From: Iodobacter sp.
Lineage (GTDB): Bacteria; Pseudomonadota; Gammaproteobacteria; Burkholderiales; Chitinibacteraceae
DNA: 33,757 nt
Direction of reading: 5' to 3'
Assembly: GCF_025352645.1 (NCBI RefSeq)
Contig: NZ_JANXSO010000116.1
Coordinates: 1 to 33,757 of the forward strand
Position 1 is the stretch's first letter. The number at the start of each line of letters is the position of its first letter. Positions 24,177-33,757 of this stretch are shown here, in pieces. Below the pieces are notes generated by a model that worked only from the letters and a program-made list of their open reading frames with translations, made no database searches and had not been told where the DNA came from. The position numbers and the translations under genes were made by a program.

Positions 24177-26108
24177 ATGGCAAAGATGATTGGTATTGAC
24201 TTAGGCACAACAAACTCTTGCGTGGCAGTGTTTGAAAATGGCCAGCCTAAAGTAATCGAAAACGCTGAAGGCACACGTACAACGCCGTCTATTATTGCTT
24301 ATCAAGAAGACGGTGAAATCTTGGTTGGTGCTCCAGCTAAGCGTCAGGCTGTAACCAATCCAAAAAATACTTTGTACGCGGTAAAGCGTTTGATTGGCCG
24401 CAAGTTTGAAGATAAAGAAGTACAAAAAGACATCGACCTGATGCCTTTTGCCATTGTTAAAGCCGACAACGGCGACGCATGGATTTCGGTACGTGACAAA
24501 AAAATGGCCCCGCCACAAATCTCCGCAGAAGTACTGCGCAAGATGAAGAAAACCGCCGAAGATTACCTTGGTGAAGAAGTAACAGAAGCGGTTGTAACCG
24601 TGCCTGCTTACTTTAACGATGCACAACGCCAAGCCACTAAAGACGCTGGCCGTATCGCGGGCTTGGATGTAAAACGTATTATCAATGAGCCAACAGCTGC
24701 TGCGCTGGCCTTTGGTATGGATAAGCACGAAAAAGGCGACAGCAAGATTGCTGTGTATGACCTAGGTGGCGGTACATTCGACGTATCCATCATCGAAATT
24801 GCCGATGTAGATGGCGATAAGCAATTTGAAGTATTGGCCACGAACGGCGACACTTTCTTGGGCGGTGAAGATTTCGACCAACGCATCATTGATTACATCA
24901 TTGATGAATTCAAGAAAGACACAGGTATCAACCTGAAGCAAGACGTAATGGCGCTGCAACGCCTGAAAGAAGCGGCAGAAAAAGCCAAGATTGAATTGTC
25001 ATCTACTACGCAAACAGAAATCAACTTGCCGTACGTGACGATGGATGCATCCGGTCCTAAGCACTTAACGCTGAAAATTACTCGCGCTAAATACGAAAGC
25101 TTGGTTGAAGACCTAGTCGCCCGCACCATCGAGCCTTGCCGTATTGCATTGCAAGACGCAGGCCTAAAAATTACTGATATTGATGACATCATCTTGGTTG
25201 GCGGTCAAACCCGCATGCCTATGGTGCAAGATAAAGTTAAAGAATTCTTCGGCAAAGAAGCACGTCGTGACGTAAACCCAGATGAAGCGGTTGCCGTGGG
25301 TGCTGCATTGCAAGGCTCGGTATTGTCTGGCGATCGTACTGACGTATTGCTGCTGGATGTAACCCCGTTATCCCTAGGTATTGAAACCATGGGTGGCATC
25401 TTGACTAAGCTGATCAAGAAAAACACCACGATTCCGACTAAGGCATCGCAAGTGTTTTCTACCGCAGAAGACAATCAAACAGCAGTAACCATCCATGTAT
25501 TGCAAGGTGAGCGTGAACGCGCTTCGGCGAATAAGAGCCTAGGCCAATTTAACCTTGGCGATATTCCACCCGCAGCACGCGGTGTGCCACAGGTTGAAGT
25601 GACCTTTGATATTGATGCCAACGGTATCTTGCACGTAGGCGCTAAAGATAAGGCTAGCGGCAAAGAAGCGCGCATCACCATTCAAGCTTCAAGCGGTTTA
25701 TCCGAAGCTGAAATCGAAGCAATGGTTCGTGATGCTGAGCTAAATGCTGAAGAAGACAAGAAATTGACTGAATTGGTAGGCGCTCGCAACCAAGCCGATG
25801 GCATGGTTCACTCGGTGAAAAAATCACTGGCCGAATTTGGCGACAAGATTGGCGCGGACGAAAAAGCCAAGATTGAAGCGGCCATGGCCGAAGTTGAGCT
25901 GGTACTGAAAGACCACGCGGACGATAAAGAAAAGATCGAAGCGGCAACAGCCACGCTGACTGAAGCATCGCACAAATTAGCTGAGCAAATGTACGCACAG
26001 CAGCCTGAAGGTGCAGCAGCGGCTGGCGCAGCTGGCCCTGAAGCAGATGCTAAAAAAGATGACGGCAATGTAGTTGATGCTGAATTCACTGAAGTAAAAG
26101 ATAAATAA
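24177..26108 (+). CDS. dnaK: Molecular chaperone DnaK (Hsp70)
   Basis: DnaK folds and protects proteins through ATP-driven cycles with DnaJ and GrpE. The 643-residue protein has the full layout. The ATPase domain opens [14 protein letters not shown] and carries [30 protein letters not shown], the phosphate loop [11 protein letters not shown] and [11 protein letters not shown] linker ([16 protein letters not shown]) leads to the substrate-binding domain, and a helical lid ends in [12 protein letters not shown], the conserved EEV-like tail. ATG 24177 ([10 protein letters not shown]) is the family start, with AAGGA about 10 bases upstream; the longer frame from 24126 has no homology. A strong terminator follows, and dnaJ is 4.3 kb further on. 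Confidence 0.97.
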   Translation: MAKMIGIDLGTTNSCVAVFENGQPKVIENAEGTRTTPSIIAYQEDGEILVGAPAKRQAVTNPKNTLYAVKRLIGRKFEDKEVQKDIDLMPFAIVKADNGDAWISVRDKKMAPPQISAEVLRKMKKTAEDYLGEEVTEAVVTVPAYFNDAQRQATKDAGRIAGLDVKRIINEPTAAALAFGMDKHEKGDSKIAVYDLGGGTFDVSIIEIADVDGDKQFEVLATNGDTFLGGEDFDQRIIDYIIDEFKKDTGINLKQDVMALQRLKEAAEKAKIELSSTTQTEINLPYVTMDASGPKHLTLKITRAKYESLVEDLVARTIEPCRIALQDAGLKITDIDDIILVGGQTRMPMVQDKVKEFFGKEARRDVNPDEAVAVGAALQGSVLSGDRTDVLLLDVTPLSLGIETMGGILTKLIKKNTTIPTKASQVFSTAEDNQTAVTIHVLQGERERASANKSLGQFNLGDIPPAARGVPQVEVTFDIDANGILHVGAKDKASGKEARITIQASSGLSEAEIEAMVRDAELNAEEDKKLTELVGARNQADGMVHSVKKSLAEFGDKIGADEKAKIEAAMAEVELVLKDHADDKEKIEAATATLTEASHKLAEQMYAQQPEGAAAAGAAGPEADAKKDDGNVVDAEFTEVKDK

Positions 26109-26126
26109 GCACTGCTTATTTAAATG

Positions 26127-26160
26127 AAAAACAGGCCCGCTGATGCGGGCCTGTTTTTTT
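26127..26160. terminator. Terminator after dnaK
   Basis: AAAAACAGGCCCGC-TGAT-GCGGGCCTGTTTTTTT is a strong GC stem with a T run on the plus strand and an A run before it, so it can also stop the converging chemoreceptor transcript. Confidence 0.95.
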
Positions 26161-26171
26161 GCCAGCGAGAT

Positions 26172-27803
26172 TTAGCTGAGTTTAAATCGGCTGATAGATT
26201 GTTTTAAGCCATTGGCTAATTGCACCAGCTTGTTCGATGAATTGGCAACCTCTTCTACTGCGGCGCGGTTTTCCTCGGCCATTTGTGCAATGCGCTCCAC
26301 GTTTTGAGCGAGATCGGTGCTTACTGAGCGTTGTTGAGATAAGGCGGAGGCAATATCGTTGATCGATGTTTGCACCTTGATGGAGCCCGCTTTGATTTGA
26401 TCCATCACCTGATTAGTGCGCCCTGATGCGCTAGAGACTTGGCTTACACTTTCTTGGCTAGATTGCATGCCGCTTACCGCTGCACGCGTTCCTTGTTGGA
26501 TGGTTTGAATCATGCCGGTGATCTCTTGTGCAGAGCTGGTGGTGCGCTCCGCTAGTTTTCTTACCTCGTCAGCTACCACAGCAAAGCCTCGGCCTTGCTC
26601 CCCAGCACGAGCGGCTTCAATGGCGGCATTTAAGGCTAATAAATTAGTTTGATCGGCAACATCTTTAATGACGGTTGCAATATTGCCGATATGGATCGAG
26701 CTTTGCTCTAAATCAGCAATATGTGCGCCGGTGCTATTGACGTTTTCTAATACATTATCAATGAGCGTGTTTGATTTTCTGACTTCTTCGCTACCGGAAT
26801 TAGCCAGCAGTCCTGCTTCATTGGCCTGTTGGTTGGCTTCAGTTGCACTGGCAGAAACACTATCAATACTGACGGTTAATTGCTCTACCCCTGCTGCGGA
26901 TGAAGAGGCAGATTCTGATTGGGTTTGGGAGCTAATAGCAACTTGCTGTGATGCACTGGCTAGCAGGTCAGACATATTAACTAGCTCATCACTATTGCGG
27001 ATAATTCCCTGAATGGTGGCTTTTAAATCGGCCTGCATTTTTGATAAATCTTTTTGCATGCTGGCCAATTCATCGTTGCCCTCCACATCAATATGCCCGC
27101 TTAAATCACCATGACTAATGCGATCTAAAGCGCTACGCACATGGGCAACCGGAGTGGTAATGCTTTTGGTTAAAACAAGCCCCAGCGCAATGCCTAATGC
27201 AACAGCAATCAAAGTAAGGACAATAGATTTGGTTTTTATAGCGGCCAGCTCGTTGCTGCTGGAGGCAAGTGCTTCGTCTGAGAGTTTTTTATTCAGATCA
27301 ACTAAGGCACTTAAGTCATCATCTAAAATCTGAAATGCAGGCGCAACGCTGCTCGCCATAAGCTCTGAAGCCAGTTTTGCGTCATTGGCTAGGCCCGCTG
27401 CCATGGCTGGCCTAGTGGCTTCAAGGTATTTGGGCCATTGATCATCAATTTGTTTTAGTAGCACTTTTTCTTCTGGGTTTAAATCAGTCGCTCGATATTG
27501 ATCGAGCAGTGCTTTCATTTTTGCTTCTTGGGTGTTTATGCTGTCTTTTATTTTTGCCATTTTTGCGTCATCAGGCTCAAGTGCATAGGCATAGAGCCCA
27601 CGGTGATGATATATGGCCGCCATATTGGCATTGGCTACTGTGATTATAGGCAGCAGCTCATTATCGTGCATTTCCAGAGTCAGATGCTGCATGGATGCCG
27701 CCCCCTGAAAGCCTAAAATGCCCAAGATGAGCGTTAAAAGGGCGCAAAGTAAAAATCCGATAATGAGTCTAGTTGAAATAGCAAAGTTACTTAAAAAACT
27801 CAT
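26172..27803 (-). CDS. Methyl-accepting chemotaxis protein (4HB-type sensor), first paralogue
   Basis: This 543-residue inner-membrane chemoreceptor controls CheA and flagellar bias. Topology: TM1 at about 12-32, periplasmic four-helix-bundle sensor (33-190), TM2 at about 193-213, HAMP (214-266) and a long coiled-coil signalling domain. The invariant hairpin tip is [32 protein letters not shown] (384-415). There is no C-terminal pentapeptide for CheR/CheB tethering (ends SRFKLS). ATG 27803 (MSFLSNF) has GAGG upstream; a frame to 27836 is less likely. It lies opposite dnaK-dnaJ and next to a close paralogue, so it probably arose by tandem duplication. The ligand is unknown. Confidence 0.92.
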   Translation of the reverse strand: MSFLSNFAISTRLIIGFLLCALLTLILGILGFQGAASMQHLTLEMHDNELLPIITVANANMAAIYHHRGLYAYALEPDDAKMAKIKDSINTQEAKMKALLDQYRATDLNPEEKVLLKQIDDQWPKYLEATRPAMAAGLANDAKLASELMASSVAPAFQILDDDLSALVDLNKKLSDEALASSSNELAAIKTKSIVLTLIAVALGIALGLVLTKSITTPVAHVRSALDRISHGDLSGHIDVEGNDELASMQKDLSKMQADLKATIQGIIRNSDELVNMSDLLASASQQVAISSQTQSESASSSAAGVEQLTVSIDSVSASATEANQQANEAGLLANSGSEEVRKSNTLIDNVLENVNSTGAHIADLEQSSIHIGNIATVIKDVADQTNLLALNAAIEAARAGEQGRGFAVVADEVRKLAERTTSSAQEITGMIQTIQQGTRAAVSGMQSSQESVSQVSSASGRTNQVMDQIKAGSIKVQTSINDIASALSQQRSVSTDLAQNVERIAQMAEENRAAVEEVANSSNKLVQLANGLKQSISRFKLS

Positions 27804-28113
27804 GATCAAACCTCTTTTCTTTGTAAGGAAATACATTAGGTATTCATAGCAACTTTAGTTAGTTTGTGCAAACTACAAGTCATCAAAGGTGGGGCTTTTG
27901 ATTATTATCTTATGGTTTTGCAAGCTGGCCTTTTGAAAGGCGCTATCCATGTTATGCCAGATCGGTCTCACACGGTGCTGCGCATTGCTCAGCACCCATC
28001 TTGTATTTATGGCTTCACTCTATATTTAATAGCGGATGTCGTACAACTTAGTAATACAGTCTATGCTCGTGATTTTTGTGTTTTTTATGTATTAGCTTAT
28101 CTTGGCTATTTGA
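27804..28113. other. Gap between the two chemoreceptor genes
   Basis: About 310 bp with no supported gene. A plus-strand frame of 89 codons (27864-28133) shows no recognisable domain, overlaps the 3' end of the second receptor and has no clear ribosome site. A clear flagellar sigma-28 promoter for the first receptor is not visible. Confidence 0.4.
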
Positions 28114-29733
28114 TTAAGCCCCAAGCAATGTAAATCGGCCCATTGCTTGTTTTAAGCTACCGGCAAGTTTAAGTAGCATACTGGATGAGCTGGCGACCTC
28201 TTGTACAGCTGCGCTATTTTCTTCGGCCATTTGGGCAATTTTTTCGACATTTTGCGCCAAATCGCTACTTACTGATTTTTGTTGAAAGATAGCTGTAGAA
28301 ATATCCCTTACCGCCTCTTGTACCTTGCCTGACTCTAGCTTGATTTGTTCCATAACCTTGTTGGTTTGATCAGAAGCAATCGCAACTTTTTCAAAGTGAT
28401 TGCCCGATGATTTGCCCGATAAAGCACTCTGCCCTCCAAGACCAGCAACCATACTTGTGATCTCCATTGCGGAGTGGGTGGTGCGCTCGGCCAGTTTGCG
28501 TACTTCATCGGCCACCACAGCAAAGCCACGGCCTTGTTCTCCAGCTCGGGCGGCTTCAATAGCGGCATTTAAAGCCAATAGATTGGTTTGATCGGCCACA
28601 TCTTTAATAATAACGGCGATGCTGCCAATTTGAATTGAGCTTTTTTCTAGCTCAATTAGCTTGGCATTAACACCTTCTAATACCTCGCGAATTAAATGGG
28701 CGGAGTGGCTCACTTCGGCAGTGCCTGAATTGGCAAGCTGGCCTGCTTCACCCGCTTGTTCATTGGCAGTGGCTGCGCTTAAAAATACGCTATCAATGCT
28801 GCCGGAAAGTTGTTCTACGCCTGCAGCAGAGGATGCGGCTGATTCTGATTGTAGTTGCGAGCTGGTGGCAACTTGCTCCGCTGCGGTAGCAAGGGCACTA
28901 CTCATGGTGAGTAGTTCATCACTTTCATGAATCACATGGGCAATCGTTACCGATAGCTCTTTTTGCATATGCTGTAAGGCGGTTTGCATGATGGTGAGTT
29001 CGTCATGCCCGGTGATTTTGATGTTAGAGCCCAAATTACCTTGGCTAATTAAGAGCAGTGATTCTTGCACGCTTTCTAATGGATCATTGATGCTGGATGC
29101 AATTTTTTTTCCTAAAACAAAGCTAAGAACAATGGCTGCTGCGGTAATGAGTATCGCTTTGATAATTACAAAATGCATATGAGTTTTACTTTTTTCTAAA
29201 GATAATTCAGCGAGTTTTTTATTGAAATTAACTAATTCGCTTAAGTTATCATCAAGTGGCTGAAAGACAGCGTGCACTTGATTGGCCATTAATTTAGAAG
29301 CAAGCTTACTATCATTGGCTCGCCCTGCTGCGATAGCTGGTTGGGCCGCTTTGATATACGCTGGCCAAAAATTATCGGCTTTTTTTAATAGCTCTTTTTC
29401 AGAGGGGGTTAAGCTGGTTGCACGGTATTTATCTATTAGGGCATTATATTTTTTTTCATGCTCGCTCATGGATTGAAGAATAAGATCCATTTTTTTATCA
29501 TCCGATTCTAAAGCATGGGCATAAAGAGCACGGTTATGATAAATCGCTTCCATATTGGCGTTGGCTAGATCCATAATCGGCACAAGCTGGTTGTCGTACA
29601 TATTTATTGATTCATCAAACATATCTTTGGTAGCAAGTATTCCTAACACGCCAACTATGAGTGTTAACAAGGAGCACAGTAGGAAGCCTGAAATTAGTCT
29701 TTTAAAAATTGAGTATTCGCGAAGAAAAATCAT
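28114..29733 (-). CDS. Methyl-accepting chemotaxis protein (4HB-type sensor), second paralogue
   Basis: This 539-residue chemoreceptor is closely related to its downstream neighbour along its whole length. It has TM1 (about 12-33), a four-helix-bundle sensor (34-188) sharing [26 protein letters not shown] with the first paralogue's equivalent, TM2 (about 189-209), HAMP and signalling domain. The tip is intact ([20 protein letters not shown], 381-400). Relative to the first paralogue it lacks three residues on the descending arm ([10 protein letters not shown], 354-363) and three on the ascending arm (near 430-450). There the sequence [19 protein letters not shown] is unusually glycine/serine-rich for a coiled coil. 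ATG 29733 has AGGA upstream. Confidence 0.92.
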   Translation of the reverse strand: MIFLREYSIFKRLISGFLLCSLLTLIVGVLGILATKDMFDESINMYDNQLVPIMDLANANMEAIYHNRALYAHALESDDKKMDLILQSMSEHEKKYNALIDKYRATSLTPSEKELLKKADNFWPAYIKAAQPAIAAGRANDSKLASKLMANQVHAVFQPLDDNLSELVNFNKKLAELSLEKSKTHMHFVIIKAILITAAAIVLSFVLGKKIASSINDPLESVQESLLLISQGNLGSNIKITGHDELTIMQTALQHMQKELSVTIAHVIHESDELLTMSSALATAAEQVATSSQLQSESAASSAAGVEQLSGSIDSVFLSAATANEQAGEAGQLANSGTAEVSHSAHLIREVLEGVNAKLIELEKSSIQIGSIAVIIKDVADQTNLLALNAAIEAARAGEQGRGFAVVADEVRKLAERTTHSAMEITSMVAGLGGQSALSGKSSGNHFEKVAIASDQTNKVMEQIKLESGKVQEAVRDISTAIFQQKSVSSDLAQNVEKIAQMAEENSAAVQEVASSSSMLLKLAGSLKQAMGRFTLLGA

Positions 29734-30156
29734 GTTGGTTCCTGTTGTATATAAGTAAGGAAAACATTGCTCTTGCTATTGATAGCTGAAATAGAGAGCG
29801 GATTCAAGCTATTTGCTAATGAATAATCCTAGGCGGTAAAATATTAGCAATGAGGGAGCTAAAGAAGGGTATATGCTTAAAATGGATTTGTAATTTATTA
29901 AATCTGGTTATTTCTGCTTAGTCAGCATAGTTTATTGATAAGAAATTTCTAGCTTAGATTGAGATAGCACGGCTTTTTTGTGACAATTATATTGTGAGTG
30001 GTAAATGAAATAATAATTTTATAATTACCAATGGATTATTTTATTTTCTGATATTAATTGGATGAAATAAAATTTTTACTCATTATGCCTTTTGCTCAAT
30101 AGCGCCTATGCAAATCGTTCTTTTAGAGTTGCACGCTGTTTGCTGTTTTTGTATTT

Positions 30157-30216
30157 ATAGGGTGGGTGAAACCTGTGAGCAATGCTCAATAAATATGCGG
30201 GGTTCACCTGACTTAC
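30157..30216. repeat. TAGGGTGGGTGAAACC palindromic element upstream of dnaJ
   Basis: ATAGGGTGGGTGAAACC and GGGGTTCACCTGACTTACG are imperfect inverse copies about 60 bp end to end. It is a degenerate member of the family seen at 12156-12223, 16924-16983 and 17075-17135. Confidence 0.55.
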
Positions 30217-30352
30217 GATGTTTATGAGGCGTTTGAACAAGAGGCATGGGCATAATCAGTTATAGGTTTTTAAAAATTATGGCAATGTTTACTGGCAATC
30301 TGCTCCTTACTCATCTGGCTTGAGTTGCTGCTGCTTAATCTTTTTGCTGGGG

Positions 30353-30381
30353 CTTGTAGATTGAATGCTTCGCCCCCATGT
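30353..30381 (+). promoter_or_regulatory. Candidate sigma-32 promoter of dnaJ
   Basis: CTTGTAG, 14 bases, CCCCATGT resembles the sigma-32 consensus with two mismatches in the -35 box. It lies 50 bases before the dnaJ ATG. It is weaker than the grpE and dnaK promoters but would explain heat control of a dnaJ separated from dnaK. Confidence 0.6.
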
Positions 30382-30431
30382 GCAATCAGTTGATGAATTC
30401 AGGGCGCAGCCTGCTGTGCAGGATTAAAAAG

Positions 30432-31559
30432 ATGGCTAAAAAAGATTTTTACGACACGCTAGGTGTGAACCGCGATGCGGGTGATGACGAGATTAAAAAA
30501 GCGTATCGCAAACTGGCAATGAAGTACCACCCAGACCGTAACCCTGATGCAAAGGATGCGGAAGAAAAATTTAAAGAGGGTAAAGAAGCCTACGAGGTCT
30601 TATCCGACGCGCAAAAACGTGCGGCCTACGATCAATACGGCCATGCTGGCCTTGATCAGCAATCAGGCATGGGCGGTGGCGGTGGCGGAGCAGGCTTTGG
30701 AGATGCGTTTTCTGATATCTTTGGCGATATTTTTGGCCAGGGCGGCGGTAATCGCGGTGGGCGCTCTAATGTATATCGTGGCGCAGACCTGCGTTATAAC
30801 TTAGAAATTAGCCTTGAAGAAGCGGCGCGTGGTGTAGAGCGCCAGATTAAGATCCCTTCGCATGAAGAATGCGGCAGCTGCCATGGCAGTGGGGCGAAGG
30901 CGGGCACGCAAGCTAAAACTTGCCACACCTGCGGTGGCCATGGCCAAGTGCGTGTGTCTCAAGGCTTCTTTAGCCTGCAGCAGACTTGCCCAACCTGTCA
31001 CGGTAGCGGTAAGTACATCCCTGATCCATGCCGCCCTTGTTCGGGTACTGGCCGTGTCAGCACGCATAAAACACTGGCAGTAAAAATCCCAGTTGGCGTG
31101 GATGAAGGCGATCGTATTCGCTTAAGCGGCGAAGGCGAAGCCGGCGTAAATGGTGGCCCATCTGGCGATCTGTACGTGGTGATTCATGTGAAGGCGCATT
31201 CGGTGTTCCAGCGTGATGGCAATGATCTGCATTGCGAAATGCCGATCAGCTTTACCATTGCGGCCTTGGGCGGGGAAATTGAAATCCCTACGCTGGATGG
31301 CAAAGCGCGGATTACTATCCCTGCAGAAACGCAAAGCGGTCAGCAGTTCCGCCTGCGTAGCAAGGGGATTAAAGGCGTACGCAGCGCCATTACCGGCGAT
31401 TTAATGTGTCATGTGATTTTGGAAACGCCGGTTAAACTGACTGCGCGTCAAAAAGAATTGCTAAAAGAGTTTGAAGAAATCAGCCAAGGCGATTCTGATA
31501 AGCATAATCCACGGGCTAAATCGTTCATGGATAAAGTAAAAGATTTTTTCGCTTCATAA
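30432..31559 (+). CDS. dnaJ: Molecular chaperone DnaJ (Hsp40)
   Basis: DnaJ delivers substrates to DnaK and stimulates its ATPase. The 375-residue type I protein has all domains. The J domain (2-70) contains the HPD motif (KYHPDRN), followed by a Gly/Phe-rich linker (about 76-120). The zinc domain has four CxxCxGxG-type repeats ([32 protein letters not shown]), and C-terminal substrate-binding barrels end with the [11 protein letters not shown] tail. ATG 30432 ([12 protein letters not shown]) is the family start; the longer frame from 30378 lacks homology. AGGA lies about 9 bases upstream. It is separated from dnaK by two chemoreceptor genes on the other strand, so it needs its own promoter. 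A 14-bp-stem hairpin follows. Confidence 0.97.
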   Translation: MAKKDFYDTLGVNRDAGDDEIKKAYRKLAMKYHPDRNPDAKDAEEKFKEGKEAYEVLSDAQKRAAYDQYGHAGLDQQSGMGGGGGGAGFGDAFSDIFGDIFGQGGGNRGGRSNVYRGADLRYNLEISLEEAARGVERQIKIPSHEECGSCHGSGAKAGTQAKTCHTCGGHGQVRVSQGFFSLQQTCPTCHGSGKYIPDPCRPCSGTGRVSTHKTLAVKIPVGVDEGDRIRLSGEGEAGVNGGPSGDLYVVIHVKAHSVFQRDGNDLHCEMPISFTIAALGGEIEIPTLDGKARITIPAETQSGQQFRLRSKGIKGVRSAITGDLMCHVILETPVKLTARQKELLKEFEEISQGDSDKHNPRAKSFMDKVKDFFAS

Positions 31560-31594
31560 TAAAGTGGAATAGTTAAATCATATCCACTTAATAA

Positions 31595-31627
31595 CAAGGC
31601 CAGTGCATTGGAAATGCACTGGCCTTG
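31595..31627. terminator. Hairpin terminator after dnaJ
   Basis: CAAGGCCAGTGCAT and ATGCACTGGCCTTG form a perfect 14-bp stem with a 5-base loop, 35 bases past the stop. The following T run is short (TTGCTTT). Confidence 0.75.
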
Positions 31628-31686
31628 TTGCTTTAAGCGCGCTGAAGTGGACAGCCATAAGTCTTCTTGCCTTTTAGAGCAACTAT

Positions 31687-31751
31687 CGTCATTCCCGAGT
31701 GTTTTTATCGGGAATTCAGTAGGCTAGATTCCCGCCTACGCGGGAATGACG
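31687..31751. repeat. Two-hairpin interspersed element with dRS3-like core, copy 2
   Basis: The 65-bp element has 11-bp perfect terminal inverted repeats, CGTCATTCCCG and CGGGAATGACG. The left hairpin is ATTCCC-N13-GGGAAT (31691-31715). The right one is ATTCCC-GCCTACGC-GGGAAT (31728-31747), an exact match to the neisserial dRS3 consensus ATTCCC-N8-GGGAAT. Like copy 1 (2090-2163) it lies between convergent genes. Confidence 0.8.
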
Positions 31752-31792
31752 AACTAGATTGGCATAAGGTTGAAAAATTGATTGCAGAGTAC

Positions 31793-32143
31793 TTATTTGA
31801 TTAAGCGGAACACATAAGGTAGGCGGTAGGCTTCACCTTTACTGGCGCTGATGGCGGCAATAATGCAAAACACCACATTGGCCAGCCCAAGTAAAAATAT
31901 GCCTAAAAAGCCTACTAAAATAACGGTTAATACCGCGCTAATGGCATAGCCTATCATCACGGTAATAGACCAATTGAGCGCCTCTTTTGCGTGCTCTTGC
32001 ACAAAAGGGTCATCCTTTTTAAGTAAAAAGACGATAAGTGCAGGGATAAAACCAAAGAAAATACTGCCCACCCAAGTTAGTGCAGCGATGGTATTAGAGT
32101 CAGACTTGACTGGCGTGGTTACTGGAAATTGATTTTCATCCAT
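31793..32143 (-). CDS. DUF4870 (Tic20-like) small membrane protein
   Basis: The 116-residue protein has three hydrophobic segments (about 22-42, 60-77 and 78-100) and the family motif QEHAKEALNWSI (49-60) between the first and second. The polar, charge-bearing DDPFVQ precedes it. DUF4870 proteins are widespread inner-membrane proteins of unknown function. ATG 32143 (MDENQF) is preferred; a GTG at 32158 would add five residues. It is a single gene, convergent with dnaJ across a repeat element. Confidence 0.82.
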   Translation of the reverse strand: MDENQFPVTTPVKSDSNTIAALTWVGSIFFGFIPALIVFLLKKDDPFVQEHAKEALNWSITVMIGYAISAVLTVILVGFLGIFLLGLANVVFCIIAAISASKGEAYRLPYVFRLIK

Positions 32144-32270
32144 CTTGGTCTCGATCACGAGGCAGAAAACTCATTCTAGGTGGCAGGTTTAGCCTAGAGC
32201 AAGCGCCATGTTTACATTGCTTAAAAGCTTAGGCCGTACTGTTGTAATCAAATTGCTTTGTCTTGATGCA

Positions 32271-32735
32271 TTAGCGTTTTGCTAAGAGTGGGCCAAAATT
32301 AACTAATAGCACCCCAACCGCAATAAATACCGCGCCTAAGATCCGCAGGCTGCCAATTTCGCGCATAGGTAGCCCTAAGATGCCGAAGCGATCAAAAAGT
32401 AAGGATGCAGTAATTTGCCCCGCCACAATCAAGGAAACCATTGCTGCCACACCAATTCGAGGCGCAAGCAAGGTAGTGCCAAAGACAAACAATGCACCCA
32501 TTAGCCCACCAGTAAGTTGCCACCAAGAGGCTTGGCCTAGCTGGCTTAGCCCCGTCCACTTTTGCCCACTTAAAATAGCGCAGAGTGCCAGCGTGAGTGT
32601 TCCTATAGAAAAAGACAAAAGTGCCGCCAGTAGCGTACTGCCACCAATGACGCCTTTTAATTGATTGTTGACGGCCGATTGCAGTGGAACGATTAGGCCA
32701 ATGATGATTGCAAGAAGGTAGTAGGGGAGTTGCAT
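32271..32735 (-). CDS. DMT-superfamily transporter, YdcZ type (DUF606)
   Basis: The 154-residue protein is almost all membrane: about five helices (4-20, 32-56, 72-91, 95-115 and 129-150). It matches the short single-repeat DMT_YdcZ family. Recognisable parts are GLIVPLQSAVNNQL with its conserved asparagines near the N-terminus, WWQLTGGLMGALFVFGTTLLAPRIG and the closing LGAVFIAVGVLLVNF. Family members usually have 140-150 residues, so ATG 32735 (MQLPYYLL) is chosen; the frame to 32783 would translate the upstream repeat. The substrate is unknown. It lies downstream of thiC on the same strand, but a hairpin element stands between them. Confidence 0.8.
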   Translation of the reverse strand: MQLPYYLLAIIIGLIVPLQSAVNNQLKGVIGGSTLLAALLSFSIGTLTLALCAILSGQKWTGLSQLGQASWWQLTGGLMGALFVFGTTLLAPRIGVAAMVSLIVAGQITASLLFDRFGILGLPMREIGSLRILGAVFIAVGVLLVNFGPLLAKR

Positions 32736-32775
32736 GAGGGCTTTGTTGGCTGGGTTGAAGTAGCCATATTGTAGG

Positions 32776-32797
32776 GTGGGCACGCCTTTGTGCCCAC
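32776..32797. repeat. GTGGGCAC hairpin between thiC and the YdcZ-type gene
   Basis: GTGGGCAC and GTGCCCAC form a perfect 8-bp stem around GCCTTT, within TAGGGTGGGCACG...CGTGCCCACG-like context. It lies 42 bases past the thiC stop and may end or shape the thiC transcript. It is related in sequence to the degenerate repeat after mltF. Confidence 0.5.
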
Positions 32798-32839
32798 GCC
32801 TTTATGCTTAGGCGAGCAATCCCTTGCCCGCCCTTGGCA

Positions 32840-33757
<918 letters not shown>

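Larger units (their letters stand above)
29734..30431. other. AT-rich 698-bp gap between the second chemoreceptor and dnaJ
   Basis: No credible gene is present. The left two thirds (29800-30110) are strongly AT-rich. A palindromic element of the TAGGGTGGGTG family lies at 30157-30216, and a candidate dnaJ heat-shock promoter at 30353-30381. Promoters of the divergent receptor gene should also lie here, but I could not identify one. Confidence 0.5.

Noticed and set aside
27864-28133. 89-codon plus-strand frame between the two chemoreceptor genes
   Set aside because: It has no recognisable domain, no clear ribosome site and overlaps the end of the second receptor; composition fits non-coding sequence.
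28381-28470. Possible compensating frameshift explaining the odd glycine-rich segment of the second chemoreceptor
   Set aside because: I read the other two frames of this stretch; neither gives a better match to the first paralogue (one soon hits a stop), so the segment looks like a real in-frame difference.
32380-32664. 94-codon plus-strand frame opposite the YdcZ-type transporter
   Set aside because: It is an antisense shadow of a hydrophobic membrane protein; no independent support.

Overview
The window reads as a chromosomal housekeeping segment of a betaproteobacterium of the Neisseriales type (Chromobacteriaceae/Chitinibacteraceae-like; an Iodobacter- or Deefgea-like genome is my guess from protein flavour and moderate base composition, not a database result). 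Nearly all genes are recognisable core genes. No phage, plasmid, insertion sequence with transposase, or CRISPR array is visible.

Layout, left to right. (1) The 3' end of a Rep-type helicase, pyruvate kinase, an orphan branched-chain-amino-acid-type periplasmic binding protein (minus), and coaD. (2) An RlmK-like rRNA methyltransferase, then a DEDDh-exonuclease/UvrC-N-terminal (Cho-like) fusion. (3) A minus-strand pair of an RsmI-like methylase and Maf/YceF, divergent from the classic yceD-rpmF-plsX-fabH-fabD-fabG-acpP-fabF cluster, which makes ribosomal protein L32 and the enzymes of phospholipid and fatty-acid initiation and elongation. The cluster ends at a strong terminator. (4) A lipocalin (minus), pabB and pabC (folate branch from chorismate), a tRNA-Ser(CGA) on the minus strand, and mltF. 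(5) The glyoxylate shunt pair aceA-aceB on the minus strand. (6) A heat-shock block grpE-dnaK ... dnaJ. grpE and dnaK each carry a textbook sigma-32 promoter, and dnaJ has a weaker one. Two paralogous methyl-accepting chemotaxis proteins on the opposite strand sit between dnaK and dnaJ. (7) A DUF4870 membrane protein, a YdcZ-type DMT transporter, and the 3' part of thiC running off the right edge.

The most unusual content is between the genes. At least five distinct families of small palindromic or terminal-inverted-repeat elements are scattered through the intergenic gaps: (a) two-hairpin elements carrying dRS3-like ATTCCC-N8-GGGAAT cores; (b) large ACGGAG/CCACAGAG palindromes, three copies; (c) TAGGGCGGGTG...CACCCGCCCTA elements, including a 151-bp-period duplication between pabB and pabC; (d) short GGCACGGC/GCCGTGCC palindromes; and (e) a 143-bp MITE-like element inside the yceD-rpmF operon. 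None encodes a protein, so they look like non-autonomous mobile or structural RNA/DNA elements. The other notable observation is a pair of matched three-residue deletions on both arms of the coiled coil of the second chemoreceptor relative to the first.

I found no clear new multi-gene system. The best candidates for follow-up are the repeat families, the asymmetric chemoreceptor pair inside the dnaK-dnaJ locus, and the exonuclease-UvrC fusion with its cysteine cluster.
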